Positions 41,840 through 50,177 of a stretch of 64,000 bases of DNA are shown piece by piece. The stretch lies in NCBI RefSeq assembly GCF_004745825.1, contig NZ_SRLA01000001.1, positions 682,001 through 746,000 of the forward strand. The letters are read 5' to 3'. Under the pieces are notes generated by a model. It ran no database searches. It saw only the letters and a program-made list of their open reading frames with translations, and had not been told where the DNA came from. The first letter of the stretch is position 1, and the number at the start of each line of letters is the position of its first letter. Source of the DNA: Hymenobacter fodinae. GTDB taxonomy: Bacteria > Bacteroidota > Bacteroidia > Cytophagales > Hymenobacteraceae. The translations under genes and the position numbers were made by a program.

Positions 41840-42319
41840 ATGAATCGTTTATTTGTATTTCCGTCGGTGCTGCTGAGCCTGGGGTTGACCCTGGGTAGCT
41901 GCAGCCAGAAAGCCACTGAAGCCACGGGTACCGTACCTCCTGCCGTTGCCATGACCACCGTAGCCGCCGACCCCACCCAACTCAATGGCCGCTGGCAGAT
42001 AACCACCCTCAACGGGGCCGCTGTGCCTGCCGGGGAACCCGAGCGGGCCGCCCACCTGATCTTCGACTCGGCCACCGGCCGCCTATCGGGTTCCACTAGC
42101 TGCAACCGCCTCATGGGGAGCTACACGGCCACTGGCAACACGCTCACGTTTAACCAGGTGGCCTCTACCCGCATGGCTTGCGTAGGCCCCAACGTAGAGC
42201 AGCAGGTCATGACCATGCTCAACACTCCTGGCCTCACCTACCAGCTCAGCGCCGACAACCAGCTTACCCTGCTATCGGGCTCTACGCCGGTGGCCGTGCT
42301 CATCCGGGCAACGCCCTAA
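41840..42319 (+). CDS. META/HslJ-domain lipoprotein (copy 4)
   Basis: A 159-residue lipoprotein (MNRLFVFPSVLLSLGLTLGSC with lipobox GSC) with a Thr/Val-rich linker before the META domain. The core is LNGRWQITTLNGAAVPA, the STSCNRLMGSYTATGNTLTF segment, the TRMACVGPNVEQQVMTML region with the second Cys, and LTLLSGSTPVAVLIRA. It is closer to copy 1 (both CNRLMGSY and CNQLMGTY) than to copies 2 and 3. The start at 41840 is fixed by the signal peptide. Function unknown; the family includes HslJ. Confidence 0.87.
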   Translation: MNRLFVFPSVLLSLGLTLGSCSQKATEATGTVPPAVAMTTVAADPTQLNGRWQITTLNGAAVPAGEPERAAHLIFDSATGRLSGSTSCNRLMGSYTATGNTLTFNQVASTRMACVGPNVEQQVMTMLNTPGLTYQLSADNQLTLLSGSTPVAVLIRATP

Positions 42320-42448
42320 CTCCAGCTTCGCGTGCCGGTGGCCTACGGGTTGGGCTAAGTCTATTCGTGCTGCTTGTGAGAGAGTTACCTGCTTTTTAGG
42401 TATATTCAATCTGCCTCATATTTGGTGGGGCAGCTAGCACGGGTAGGT

Positions 42449-44071
42449 ATGAAGAAGATTCTGTTGGCGCTCTGTGGTTGGGGACTGTTCACGCCGGCGG
42501 CCCTGGGCCAGCAACCCGCCGATATGGTATTGCTGAATGGCCGGGTGTTTACCGCCGATGCTGCCCACCCCGCAGCCCAGGCCCTCGCCATCCGGGGCGA
42601 GCGGATTGTGGCCGTGGGTACTACCGAGGAAGTCAGCAAGCTGGCGGGGCCACGCACGCGCCGCCTCGACTTGCAGGGGCGCACCGTCACGCCGGGCTTC
42701 AACGATGCCCACAACCATTTCAGTCCGGGCCCCGCTGCCGTCAACCTGGTGTTTAAAAGCCGGGAGCCTACCTGGGAGGAAACCCAGCAGGCGCTACAGG
42801 CCGCCGTGCAGCAGGCCCCCGCGGGCGGGTGGGTATTTGGCTCGGTAGGGGCCACCGTTATTGGCAATGAGCAGGTAAACCGCGCCGCCCTCGATGCGCT
42901 GGCTCCCCGCCACCCGGTGCTGCTGCGCGCTTACTACGGGCATGGCTACGTGGCCAACTCTCTGGGCCTGGCCAAGCTTGGTATCCAGGAGCAGCAGCCC
43001 GACCCGCTGGGCGGCTACTTTGAGCGTACCAGTGCCGGGCAGCTCAACGGCCGCTTTTGGGAGTACGCGCAATGGGCCCCCAGCCGCCTGCTCACCACCC
43101 AGGCCCCCGACTCGACGGTGCTCCGGGAGCTGCGGCAGATGTCGGCGGAGGCGGTGCGGTTTGGCATTACCTCGGTGCAGCTGTTTTCCTTTATGCCGTT
43201 TGCACGGTTTGTGCGCCTGCTAGGCCAGGCCCAACTGCCCATCCGGGTGCGAGCCATTCCGTTTTCGCCCACCACACCCCAGCAACGCGACCTGTCGGAG
43301 GTGCGCCAACTCCCGCCGCCTGCGGCCCCCAACGCCCGCGTGCACGCCAGCGGCATGAAGTGGGTGCTCGATGGGACCCCCTACGAGCGGGGCGCGGCCC
43401 TGCGCCAGCCCTACCACGACCGGCCCGACTGGCGTGGTAAGCTCAACTTCTCTGAGGCCGAGGTAGCGCGCATGGTGCAGGAGTCCCTCGACCTGAAGCA
43501 GCAACTCCTGGTGCATTGCGCCGGCGACCGGAGCGCTGAAGTGGTGCTGCAGGCCCTGGAACGGAATGGCCCCGCCGCTAGCTGGCCCGCCCGGCGCATG
43601 CGCATTGAGCACGGCGACGGCGTAGTGGCCGACCTGCTGCCCCGAGCCAAAGCGCTGGGCGTGGTGATAGTGCAAAACCCCACCCATTTCGGCGAGCCGG
43701 CCTTGTTTCGGCAGCGCTGGGGCACAGGCCTGCAGCCCATGCGTTCCTTGCTCATGGCCGGCGTGCCCCTGGCCATTGGCTCCGACGGGCCCATGAATCC
43801 GTTCCTGAATATCATGCTCGCCAGCCTAGCCCCCAGCAACCCGCCCGAGGCCCTCACCCGCGAGCAGGCAGTACAGGCCTATACTTACGGCTCGGCCTTC
43901 GCCGAATTTGCCGAGCGCGACAAGGGCCGCCTCACCGTAGGCCAGTTAGCCGACGTGGTGGTGCTTTCCCAGGATATCTTCTCGGTGCCGCCCCCCGCCT
44001 TGCCCGCCACAACCAGTATCCTCACCATCATCGGTGGGCAAGTGGCCTACGACGCCAAGATGCTGAAGTAG
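42449..44071 (+). CDS. Amidohydrolase family protein (YtcJ-like), exported
   Basis: A 540-residue metal-dependent hydrolase. The signal peptide is MKKILLALCGWGLFTPAALG, so it is exported to the periplasm. The metal-binding HxH appears in GFNDAHNHFSPG, and the later His ligands in LVHCAGDRSAEVV and RRMRIEHGDGV, with the Asp in AIGSDGPMNPFLN. Rocket-type beta strands (VLLNGRVFTADAAHPAAQAL, DLQGRTVTPGF) precede the barrel. This arrangement matches YtcJ-type amidohydrolases, annotated broadly as N-substituted formamide deformylase-like. The substrate cannot be assigned. The ATG at 42449 is used instead of the longer frame from 42422. Confidence 0.88.
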   Translation: MKKILLALCGWGLFTPAALGQQPADMVLLNGRVFTADAAHPAAQALAIRGERIVAVGTTEEVSKLAGPRTRRLDLQGRTVTPGFNDAHNHFSPGPAAVNLVFKSREPTWEETQQALQAAVQQAPAGGWVFGSVGATVIGNEQVNRAALDALAPRHPVLLRAYYGHGYVANSLGLAKLGIQEQQPDPLGGYFERTSAGQLNGRFWEYAQWAPSRLLTTQAPDSTVLRELRQMSAEAVRFGITSVQLFSFMPFARFVRLLGQAQLPIRVRAIPFSPTTPQQRDLSEVRQLPPPAAPNARVHASGMKWVLDGTPYERGAALRQPYHDRPDWRGKLNFSEAEVARMVQESLDLKQQLLVHCAGDRSAEVVLQALERNGPAASWPARRMRIEHGDGVVADLLPRAKALGVVIVQNPTHFGEPALFRQRWGTGLQPMRSLLMAGVPLAIGSDGPMNPFLNIMLASLAPSNPPEALTREQAVQAYTYGSAFAEFAERDKGRLTVGQLADVVVLSQDIFSVPPPALPATTSILTIIGGQVAYDAKMLK

Positions 44072-44120
44072 CGTTAAGCTGGCTGAGGCCTAGCGTAGCA
44101 TGAGAGCCGTTACACCCCTG

Positions 44121-44438
44121 CTACTGCTGCGCGCTTTCATTGGGGCACTCGCCTTGCTCAATAAGCTGTAGCAGGTAGGTGAAGTAGAAGAGAATGTCCT
44201 CGTTGGAGGTAGTCACTCTAGGTAGCAGCTGCTGAAAGTTATAAGTGGGGTTTTCCAATGCCCACCCCAGCTGCGTGCGCATATCTGCCCGGGCTTTATC
44301 GGAGTAGCTGCAATACCATTGCTGGTGCCACTGAGCAAACTCAGCAGCATCGGTCTCCATCTTTTGCCGGACAGCTGGCACGTCCCAGAGGTTGGCTAAG
44401 GGAATACGTAAGATGTTGAGCGAGCCCAGGTTTTCCAT
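44121..44438 (-). CDS. Unknown small protein, possible second immunity protein
   Basis: A 105-residue soluble protein, rich in Trp/Tyr/Gln (FAQWHQQWYCSYSDKARADM) and acidic residues; no signal peptide and no family recognised. It follows the Imm35-like gene with a gap of two bases and shares its strand, so it is certainly cotranscribed with the effector module. In polymorphic toxin loci the small gene directly after the immunity gene is often another immunity protein, including one that protects against a related toxin. That function is an inference from position. Its C-terminal part, FYFTYLLQLIEQGECPNES, is helical. Confidence 0.6.
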   Translation of the reverse strand: MENLGSLNILRIPLANLWDVPAVRQKMETDAAEFAQWHQQWYCSYSDKARADMRTQLGWALENPTYNFQQLLPRVTTSNEDILFYFTYLLQLIEQGECPNESAQQ

Positions 44439-44440
44439 GC

Positions 44441-44749
44441 CTACTCCTCGGATAAATTAGGATTGGGCGACAGAGCGGCTTCGTACTGTGCCAAGTATTG
44501 CTGAATGGGCATGGGAGGCGCCATGAGAGCCGCGCCGGTTTGCCGGTTCACCACAATTGGACCAGTACCCAAGACCATTGCCCGAATATTGCCCGTCTCG
44601 GCATATTCGCGGGTGTTGAACGGAAATACCCAAGCGTATGGCTTCTCGATGATTTTATCTTCCAGAATGACATACTGCCGATTTGCTTGCTGCGCTAGGT
44701 TGGTGATGAAGGTGAGAGCAATGACTTGGGCTTGTTCTTGGGTAAGCAT
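44441..44749 (-). CDS. Imm35 (YrhB-like) immunity protein
   Basis: A 102-residue soluble protein matching the Imm35/YrhB family by ILEDKIIEKPYAWVFPFNTREYAETGN, followed by VLGTGPIVVNRQTG and a helical YLAQYEAAL end. The signature is the E-K-P-Y/W-V-F-F/P run and the G-x-G-P-I-V-V turn. In the family these proteins protect from toxins of polymorphic systems. It lies 39 bases after the Hcp/TssD-papain toxin gene, as the expected order of toxin then immunity, and 2 bases before a further small gene. The toxin specificity is inferred from adjacency. Confidence 0.85.
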   Translation of the reverse strand: MLTQEQAQVIALTFITNLAQQANRQYVILEDKIIEKPYAWVFPFNTREYAETGNIRAMVLGTGPIVVNRQTGAALMAPPMPIQQYLAQYEAALSPNPNLSEE

Positions 44750-44788
44750 AGACGGGAGAGAAACAGGGTAAAGTAGGAGAGAATGAAT

Positions 44789-45799
44789 TTAGGATAAGCT
44801 GCTGGTAGGCGGAGGTGGAATGAGGCCTAGCCCCACATGCACGGCGTCTTCGTCGCCGTACCGCCTGATGGCTCGGGTAGGACTGGTTATGACTTCTCGT
44901 GCCAACCCTGGGCCCCAGTCCTGACCTTCTATAATGGTAGCCGTGCCGTTGTGTTTCGTGATGGTTACTACGTGGCCCATCCCACCTTCTTTTGGCAGCG
45001 TAACCACAACGGCGGCAGTACCTTCATCGGCTTCTCCTATTTGATGAAAGATGTCGTAGAAGTTCTTGCCGAACTCAATAGTAGTGTTGTGGGCGGCTTC
45101 TAGTTCTGCCAAGGAACGGGCCGGCAAATCAGGCGCAACGGCCTCTGGGTCGGTGCCACGCAGTCGGGCCACCACTGCCTCCGTAATGTGGGTGCAGTTT
45201 TGCAGCCCATTGAGGGGATTTACTGCCCTGGCAATGGCTAACAACACCGGTACTGGCCTACTGCCCGCCCCGCCACCAGCCGAACCATCGCCGGGAGTAC
45301 TGCCACCCAGTACTTTCGCCGCCAACGCCGCCGAGGGTAGATACTCCGCCGGCTTGCTCAGAGCGCGGTAGCGGGTGTCCTTATCGGCGTCCCAGGGGAT
45401 GACGCTGTGGGCTTCCGAGAACAGGCCCTGCACTTCTTTGGCGGCGGCTGAGAGGTTGAGCTCTACCTCGAAGGAGCCCTGCCCGTTGTGCCCGCGGGCA
45501 TCAAAGCGGCAGGTGTAGTGCACGCAGAAGGCATCGTAGAAGATGACGGTTTTGGCCTTCTGGTCTTCGTTCTGGTAGAAGATCAGGCGGCCACTGTGGC
45601 GGCGGTGGGCATCGAGCATCCAGCTTTCCCAGAAGCCCCAGGTGGCGGCCTCGCCCACCAGCGTGAGCTCAATCAGGCCCAGGCGCACGTCGGTGCTAGG
45701 GCGACCTTCGTAGTCGGTGAGTTGCCAGAATGAAAAGGACCCGGCCACAAAGGGTACTTGTCGGCCTCCTACTTGAATCTCGGCGTGTAAAATAGGCAT
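44789..45799 (-). CDS. Hcp/TssD tube protein fused to a papain-fold (Tox-PL-like) toxin
   Basis: A 336-residue fusion. Residues 1-125 match TssD/Hcp of the Bacteroidota T6SS: VPFVAGSFSFWQLTDYEGRPS, WESWMLDAHRRHSGRLIFYQ, IFYDAFCVHYTCRFDARGHN and FEVELNLSAAAKE. Residues about 126-185 form a linker ending in a Gly/Ser stretch (GGSTPGDGSAGGGAGS). Residues about 186-325 resemble papain-fold toxin 1, with the likely nucleophile Cys202 in GLQNCTHITEAVVARLRG, His276 in GGMGHVVTITKHNG and an acidic partner near Glu291-Asp294 in IIEGQDWG. Tox-PL members are predicted glutamine deamidases or proteases. Delivery as a tube-borne specialised effector is inferred; no other T6SS gene is in the window. Its immunity gene follows. 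Confidence 0.86.
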   Translation of the reverse strand: MPILHAEIQVGGRQVPFVAGSFSFWQLTDYEGRPSTDVRLGLIELTLVGEAATWGFWESWMLDAHRRHSGRLIFYQNEDQKAKTVIFYDAFCVHYTCRFDARGHNGQGSFEVELNLSAAAKEVQGLFSEAHSVIPWDADKDTRYRALSKPAEYLPSAALAAKVLGGSTPGDGSAGGGAGSRPVPVLLAIARAVNPLNGLQNCTHITEAVVARLRGTDPEAVAPDLPARSLAELEAAHNTTIEFGKNFYDIFHQIGEADEGTAAVVVTLPKEGGMGHVVTITKHNGTATIIEGQDWGPGLAREVITSPTRAIRRYGDEDAVHVGLGLIPPPPTSSLS

Positions 45800-45863
45800 G
45801 CACGAATAGGATAGATAACGCTAGCCAAGATATACGGAAAAGTCATACTGCCCAGCCATCTAG

Positions 45864-46313
45864 GCCACCCGCTCGGCACCGCCGCAGGAAGGATGCCCGC
45901 CACAAAAGGTACTCGTAACAGGGTGGCCCAACGGTTCTGGAACCGCATCATACGGCATTCACGTCACGCACTATCCGTGTACCAACCACTATGTTGACCA
46001 GGCTATTCAGAAGAACTTCTCGCCGGACCAGAGCTTATACGTGGCGCTAGGCCACTTCGTATTACTTCGGCCACTGGTTTACGCCGCCCTCAAACGCTAC
46101 GATAAGTCGGGGCCCTTCTAGCTCACACACGTTTCTGACCACCGCTACCCGCCCTGCATTGCGCAGCCGATACGCTGCCTCGTGGGCTATTCCCTAGCCT
46201 GGCGGCGCCTGGGTATTCGGCTACAGCATTTCCTCAGCAGCAGCAAAAAGACAATCCGCTCCTGGCGCGCCCTGTGGCACCAGAAGCGGATTGCTGCAAT
46301 AACCAAAATCTAG
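45864..46313 (+). pseudogene. Possible coding remnant with one in-frame TAG
   Basis: A frame without a usable start runs from 45864 to 46313 with a single TAG at 46119-46121. Its reading gives KVLVTGWPNGSGTASYGIHV, then KNFSPDQSLYVALGHFVLLR and, after the stop, THVSDHRYPPCIAQPIRC and WRRLGIRLQHFLSSSKKTI. The stretch is longer than chance would often give and shows protein-like composition, but no family was recognised. It may be the broken end of a gene or an accidental frame. It lies between the effector module and the DUF4394 gene. Confidence 0.35.
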
Positions 46314-46315
46314 TC

Positions 46316-47863
46316 TCAGAAACCCAGCCCTATGGTAAACCCGGTGGCTGAGCCGGTGAAGTCGCCGAGGCGCTGGGCGCTACCTGAGGTGGTATTGATG
46401 CGGTAGAGGCCAGTGCGGCCTGCCACGTTCAGCAGGGCGTAGGCCTCGTTGCTGGTGCCGCCAATGTCAAAGCCCGTCGAGGCTTCGGCATTTACGCCCA
46501 GCGGGCCTACTTCTACTAGCGTACCATCGTTCGGGGGCATCTGCCGGAACAGCTTGTCGCTGGCCACGTCAATATCGAAGAGGGTGGTAGTGGTGGTACC
46601 CGCAAAATTGTTGGTGTACGCTGCGCCCGTAACGGCGGGCATGCCGGGGTTCAGGTTGCCATCCTTGATAGCTACGCCATCGAGGGGGTTGATGCGCAGG
46701 TTCTGGCCCGTGTTGCTCACCACCCGAATGCGGTCTACGGCCGGGTTGAAATCAACCCCGAAGAATGTGCCCTGGAGCGGCATGCTGAGCGTAGCTACCA
46801 GCGCGGCCGCGCCCGAAGAAGTGTTGAGCGTAAACAAGCGGCTGTTGCTACTCACGGCGTACAGCTGCCCATTCACGGGCCGGAAGTCAAGCCCCACTAT
46901 CGTTTCGCCGCTGCCTAGGCCAGTAATGGGTTTGGCAACGGAAGTACCGGGGCTGGTGGGGTTGAAGATCAGGAGCTGGTTGGCGGCATTCACGGCGTAG
47001 GCCACCGGTAGGGTCTGCACGGCCAGGCCAATGTATTGCTCGTTCTTGTCGTACTTGGTCAGGGTGCGGGCCGAGCCAGTGGCCAGGTCTACTTGGAAGA
47101 GGGTGGGCTTCTTGTTGACTTCAAACAAGCCTAGGGCTAGGTCAGAGCCGGGTACTATGTCGAAGCCGCCGTTGCCGGTTACCTTAATCTTCAGGTCGCC
47201 GACTTCCACCAGGGTGCCATCGTTGGGAGGCGTCTGCTTGTAGAGTTTCTGGGTGGCTACGTCAATATCATAGAGGGTGGTGGTGGTGGCGCCGGCTACA
47301 TTATTGGTGTACGCCGCCCCCGAGAGGCGGGCCCCGCTTACCCCGTTTATGGTACCATCTACGGCCGCCACGGTGCCGGTTTCGGGGTTGAGGCGCAGGT
47401 TCTGCCCGGCATCCGTCACCACCCGAATGCGGTCGACGGTGGGATTGAAGTCGAAGCCCGCTATGGAGCCCGTCAGCGCCGGCGTGAAGGCTTGGGTGCC
47501 AATGGCGCGGGCGGCGCCGGTTTGCGGGTTAATCACGTAGAGCCGGCTGCTGCTGCCCAACCCGTAGAGCTGGCCCGTTGCCGGCCGAAAGTCGATGGCC
47601 AAGATGGTTTCGCCGCTCTGCAGGCCCGTAATGGTCACGGAATTCACCACCCGGTCGGGGCTGGCGCCATCAAACGCATCCAGCTGGTTGCCCACTGCCA
47701 GGGCGTAAAAGCGAAACGGCAGCTCCGCCTTCTTTACCTCACCAATGCCCATATTGCTGCCTGCCGGGGCTATAGCGTCATCTGTTGCCTTTTCGCAACC
47801 AACCAGCGCGCAAAAGAGGCCAGCCGCAGCCAGGAGCTGACCGAAGTAGAACTTGTTTTTCAT
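46316..47863 (-). CDS. Tandem DUF4394 lipoprotein
   Basis: A 515-residue lipoprotein: leader MKNKFYFGQLLAAAGLFCAL and lipobox VGC near residue 23. Two DUF4394 domains of about 230 residues follow. Domain one holds FYALAVGNQLDAFDG, TGLQSGETILAIDFRPATG and NPTVDRIRVVTDAGQNLRLN; domain two repeats VAYAVNAANQLLIFNP, SGETIVGLDFRPVNG and NPAVDRIRVVSNTGQNLRIN. The tandem suggests an internal duplication. Both end in the DIDVATQKLYKQTPPNDGTL or DIDVASDKLFRQMPPNDG type of segment. DUF4394 proteins are surface or periplasmic proteins of unknown function, predicted to form propeller-like folds. No partner gene is adjacent. Confidence 0.9.
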   Translation of the reverse strand: MKNKFYFGQLLAAAGLFCALVGCEKATDDAIAPAGSNMGIGEVKKAELPFRFYALAVGNQLDAFDGASPDRVVNSVTITGLQSGETILAIDFRPATGQLYGLGSSSRLYVINPQTGAARAIGTQAFTPALTGSIAGFDFNPTVDRIRVVTDAGQNLRLNPETGTVAAVDGTINGVSGARLSGAAYTNNVAGATTTTLYDIDVATQKLYKQTPPNDGTLVEVGDLKIKVTGNGGFDIVPGSDLALGLFEVNKKPTLFQVDLATGSARTLTKYDKNEQYIGLAVQTLPVAYAVNAANQLLIFNPTSPGTSVAKPITGLGSGETIVGLDFRPVNGQLYAVSSNSRLFTLNTSSGAAALVATLSMPLQGTFFGVDFNPAVDRIRVVSNTGQNLRINPLDGVAIKDGNLNPGMPAVTGAAYTNNFAGTTTTTLFDIDVASDKLFRQMPPNDGTLVEVGPLGVNAEASTGFDIGGTSNEAYALLNVAGRTGLYRINTTSGSAQRLGDFTGSATGFTIGLGF

Positions 47864-48120
47864 TTTTAGGAGTTTAGGTGAGATAAATCCGTGATGAAAA
47901 AAAGCTACGAACTGGCTTCGCGCGCGGATTGCCAGGGGCTGAAAATGCTGAAATTTAGTTAGTTGACCAGCGTGAAATGCCTTAACGGTGTTTGTAAAAG
48001 AAGGCTAGGCCACCCACTACCCACTATCGTAGAAGATGTGCGGGAGTGAGTGGCCTAGCGCCAACAAAATAGGCTGGTACGGGGTGCCTAGGCGCGGGGT
48101 GTTTCCTGCCTCAGCAAGGT

Positions 48121-48549
48121 TCAGGCGCCCACGCGCAGGTGCATATCCAGCCAGAGTGCGCCGCCCAGCACCAGCAGCATAACGGTGGCAACTACCAGCT
48201 GCGGGGCAATGGGCATAAACGGAGTTTCGCCATCATCCCAGGAGGAGGTGTTGCGAAACAGCAGGGAAGGGAAAAACGAGAGGTAGAACAAACCCGGCAG
48301 AAAAGCCGCCATCCAAATGGCCAGCCCGGTGTCTTGGCCGGGGTAATGCCCCCATAACAGGCCTAGCGACGCCCCGCAGGCCAGCGTAATGGCAAACAGC
48401 CACAGGGCGCTGTGGTAACGGGCGTGAGGTAGCCAGTGGGGGTTGAACAGGTGGGTGTAGGGCTTCTTGATAGCATCAAAAAACCAGCCCCCTACCGTGA
48501 GGGCCACGCCAGTAAAGGCAATCAGGAGTTTTACAGTCAGCAGGTTCAT
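48121..48549 (-). CDS. Small integral membrane protein
   Basis: A 142-residue protein with four predicted transmembrane helices (LLIAFTGVALTVGGWFF, ALWLFAITLACGASLGLL, AIWMAAFLPGLFYLSFF and APQLVVATVMLLVLGGAL). Two loops are polar, the first with FNPHWLPHARYH. No family is recognised. It lies alone between a DUF4394 lipoprotein and a GNAT gene. Function unknown. Confidence 0.68.
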   Translation of the reverse strand: MNLLTVKLLIAFTGVALTVGGWFFDAIKKPYTHLFNPHWLPHARYHSALWLFAITLACGASLGLLWGHYPGQDTGLAIWMAAFLPGLFYLSFFPSLLFRNTSSWDDGETPFMPIAPQLVVATVMLLVLGGALWLDMHLRVGA

Positions 48550-48861
48550 GGTAGTTGAAATACGGCCGATAAGATAACTACGCCGGTAGCGCTAGGCCAC
48601 TTCAGCTACCCTGTTTGCTGCGCGTTTCCCTCAATAGGCACCCCTGCCCCGAGCTGTACACCACGGCCCGCATCCAGTCCAGCATCGAAACCAGAATGCC
48701 CACCGGTGGGGGAAGTACCCCGGCCGCGGACCCAGAATATTCGGGCTGGTTTCGGGTAGGGCAGTAGTGCCCAGCCAACTAGGCCACCTCGCCCGCGGCA
48801 CTGCCCACCCTCGCCCCGAGAAGCGCCGGCCGTGCCGTTACCTTCGCTCAAAACTGCCCTC

Positions 48862-49371
48862 ATGATTACGCTAGGCCACCTGCAACCCGAACACGTAACG
48901 CACTTCTACCGCTGGATTGCCGACCCCGAAGTCATTGAGTATTCCCTGTCGGCGTTCCAGACCATGACCACGCCGGCCCAGATAGACGCCTGGTTTGCCC
49001 GCACCCTCCACGACGACAGCAGCCTCAACCGGGGCATCTTCACCACCGATACCCAGGAGTTGCTAGACTACGCGGGCATCTCCGGCATTTCCCGGCTCAA
49101 CCACTCGGGCGAGTACTTCCTCTTCATCGGGGAGAAAGCCCACTGGGGCCGGGGCGTGGGCACCGAAGTCACGAAGCAAGCGCTGGCCCTGGGCTTCACC
49201 GAGCTCCACCTCAACCGCATCATGCTCACCGTCTCGGAGCCCAACGTAGGCGGGGTAAACGCCTACACGAAGGCCGGCTTCCAGCTGGAAGGCCGCCTGC
49301 GCGAAGCGTGCCTGCGCAACGGCCAGTTCCACGATAAACTCATTATGTCGGTGCTGAAAGCCGAGTGGTAG
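48862..49371 (+). CDS. GNAT acetyltransferase (RimJ/RimL type)
   Basis: A 169-residue GCN5-related N-acetyltransferase that transfers acetyl from acetyl-CoA to an amine, often a ribosomal or other protein N-terminus or a small polyamine. The RimJ/RimL-like core is YFLFIGEKAHWGRGVGTEVT, with the acetyl-CoA loop (WGRGVGTE), followed by LHLNRIMLTVSEPNVGGVNAY and KAGFQLEGRLREACLRNGQF. The start at 48862 (MITLGHLQ) is preferred over a GTG ten codons upstream. A TAccTTcG box lies about 25 bases ahead and may be the -7 element. The target is unknown. Confidence 0.9.
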   Translation: MITLGHLQPEHVTHFYRWIADPEVIEYSLSAFQTMTTPAQIDAWFARTLHDDSSLNRGIFTTDTQELLDYAGISGISRLNHSGEYFLFIGEKAHWGRGVGTEVTKQALALGFTELHLNRIMLTVSEPNVGGVNAYTKAGFQLEGRLREACLRNGQFHDKLIMSVLKAEW

Positions 49372-49482
49372 CCACTAGCCTCTAGGCCACCTTCGTAGCC
49401 AGAAGGCTAAAAGCTATGCCCCAGCTAGGTGGCAATTCCCGCTGCTGTGAATAGAACTTCGCACAGATTAGGCGCTGCCTTA

Positions 49483-50019
49483 CTAAAAGGTTAGATGCGG
49501 CTCCGACTCTGCTCTTTCGTCAGATTTGCGCCACGTAAATAGCAATGGAAGCATGCCCACTATGATTAGTAAGGTGCCCGATATAGCCAGTCTGTAGTGA
49601 ATATTAGCTGACATAATATCTCCGGTTAGAAATCTACGGAAGGCAAGGACGAAAGACGTATTGTAGAACCCAGTCCAGTTGAGCAGTACGCCACCGAGGA
49701 AAAGTAAGATGGGGAGTAATAGGCTTTCCTTTCGATGCCATACCACTAGTCCTAGCAGCAAGCAGGCTATCAGAATGGCAAAAAAGAAAGCAAATGGTTC
49801 TAAAAGCTGAAGCTCCAATATTAAACTGCCTAATGCACTGTCAGTAGTAGTCTTCAGGTCAAGATGGCGCCAGAATTCGTCTCCGTAAAGCAGGAGTAAG
49901 CGAACAAACTTTACATGTCGTATGAAGAAAAGCGGCCGCGACCCTAGTACTAATAATGGCACACTCAACAAGTGCAGCACTAACAAGCGCCAGTTAATTC
50001 GTTTCAGGCGGAAAGCCAT
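49483..50019 (-). CDS. Four-helix membrane protein
   Basis: A 178-residue integral membrane protein. Hydrophobic segments include LLVLHLLSVPLLVLGS, PFAFFFAILIACLLLGLVV, LLLPILLFLGGVLLNW and LAISGTLLIIVGMLPLLF. Polar loops are short, and the C-terminal tail is charged. Composition and codon use are more AT-rich than neighbours. No family recognised; a permease-like or conserved hypothetical protein is possible. Confidence 0.6.
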   Translation of the reverse strand: MAFRLKRINWRLLVLHLLSVPLLVLGSRPLFFIRHVKFVRLLLLYGDEFWRHLDLKTTTDSALGSLILELQLLEPFAFFFAILIACLLLGLVVWHRKESLLLPILLFLGGVLLNWTGFYNTSFVLAFRRFLTGDIMSANIHYRLAISGTLLIIVGMLPLLFTWRKSDERAESEPHLTF

Positions 50020-50177
50020 GTGATTGGTAGATGTATAGTGTCGATAGAAAGGAATAGATAGTTGCTAAGTGTACCTTGGCAGCGCAATGTATGCTGCGGA
50101 TATACTGTTATGAAGATGTCGGCATACGAAAGCTAACAAGCTCAATACATCACTTCCACTAACGCTGCAGGCGCTGC

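Noticed and set aside
44121..45799. A full T6SS cluster around the Hcp fusion
   Set aside because: Only the fusion, the immunity-like gene and one small gene are present; no sheath, baseplate, ATPase or VgrG genes are nearby.
48606..48863. 85-codon minus-strand frame
   Set aside because: Gly/Arg-rich shadow opposite the upstream region of the GNAT gene; no family match.
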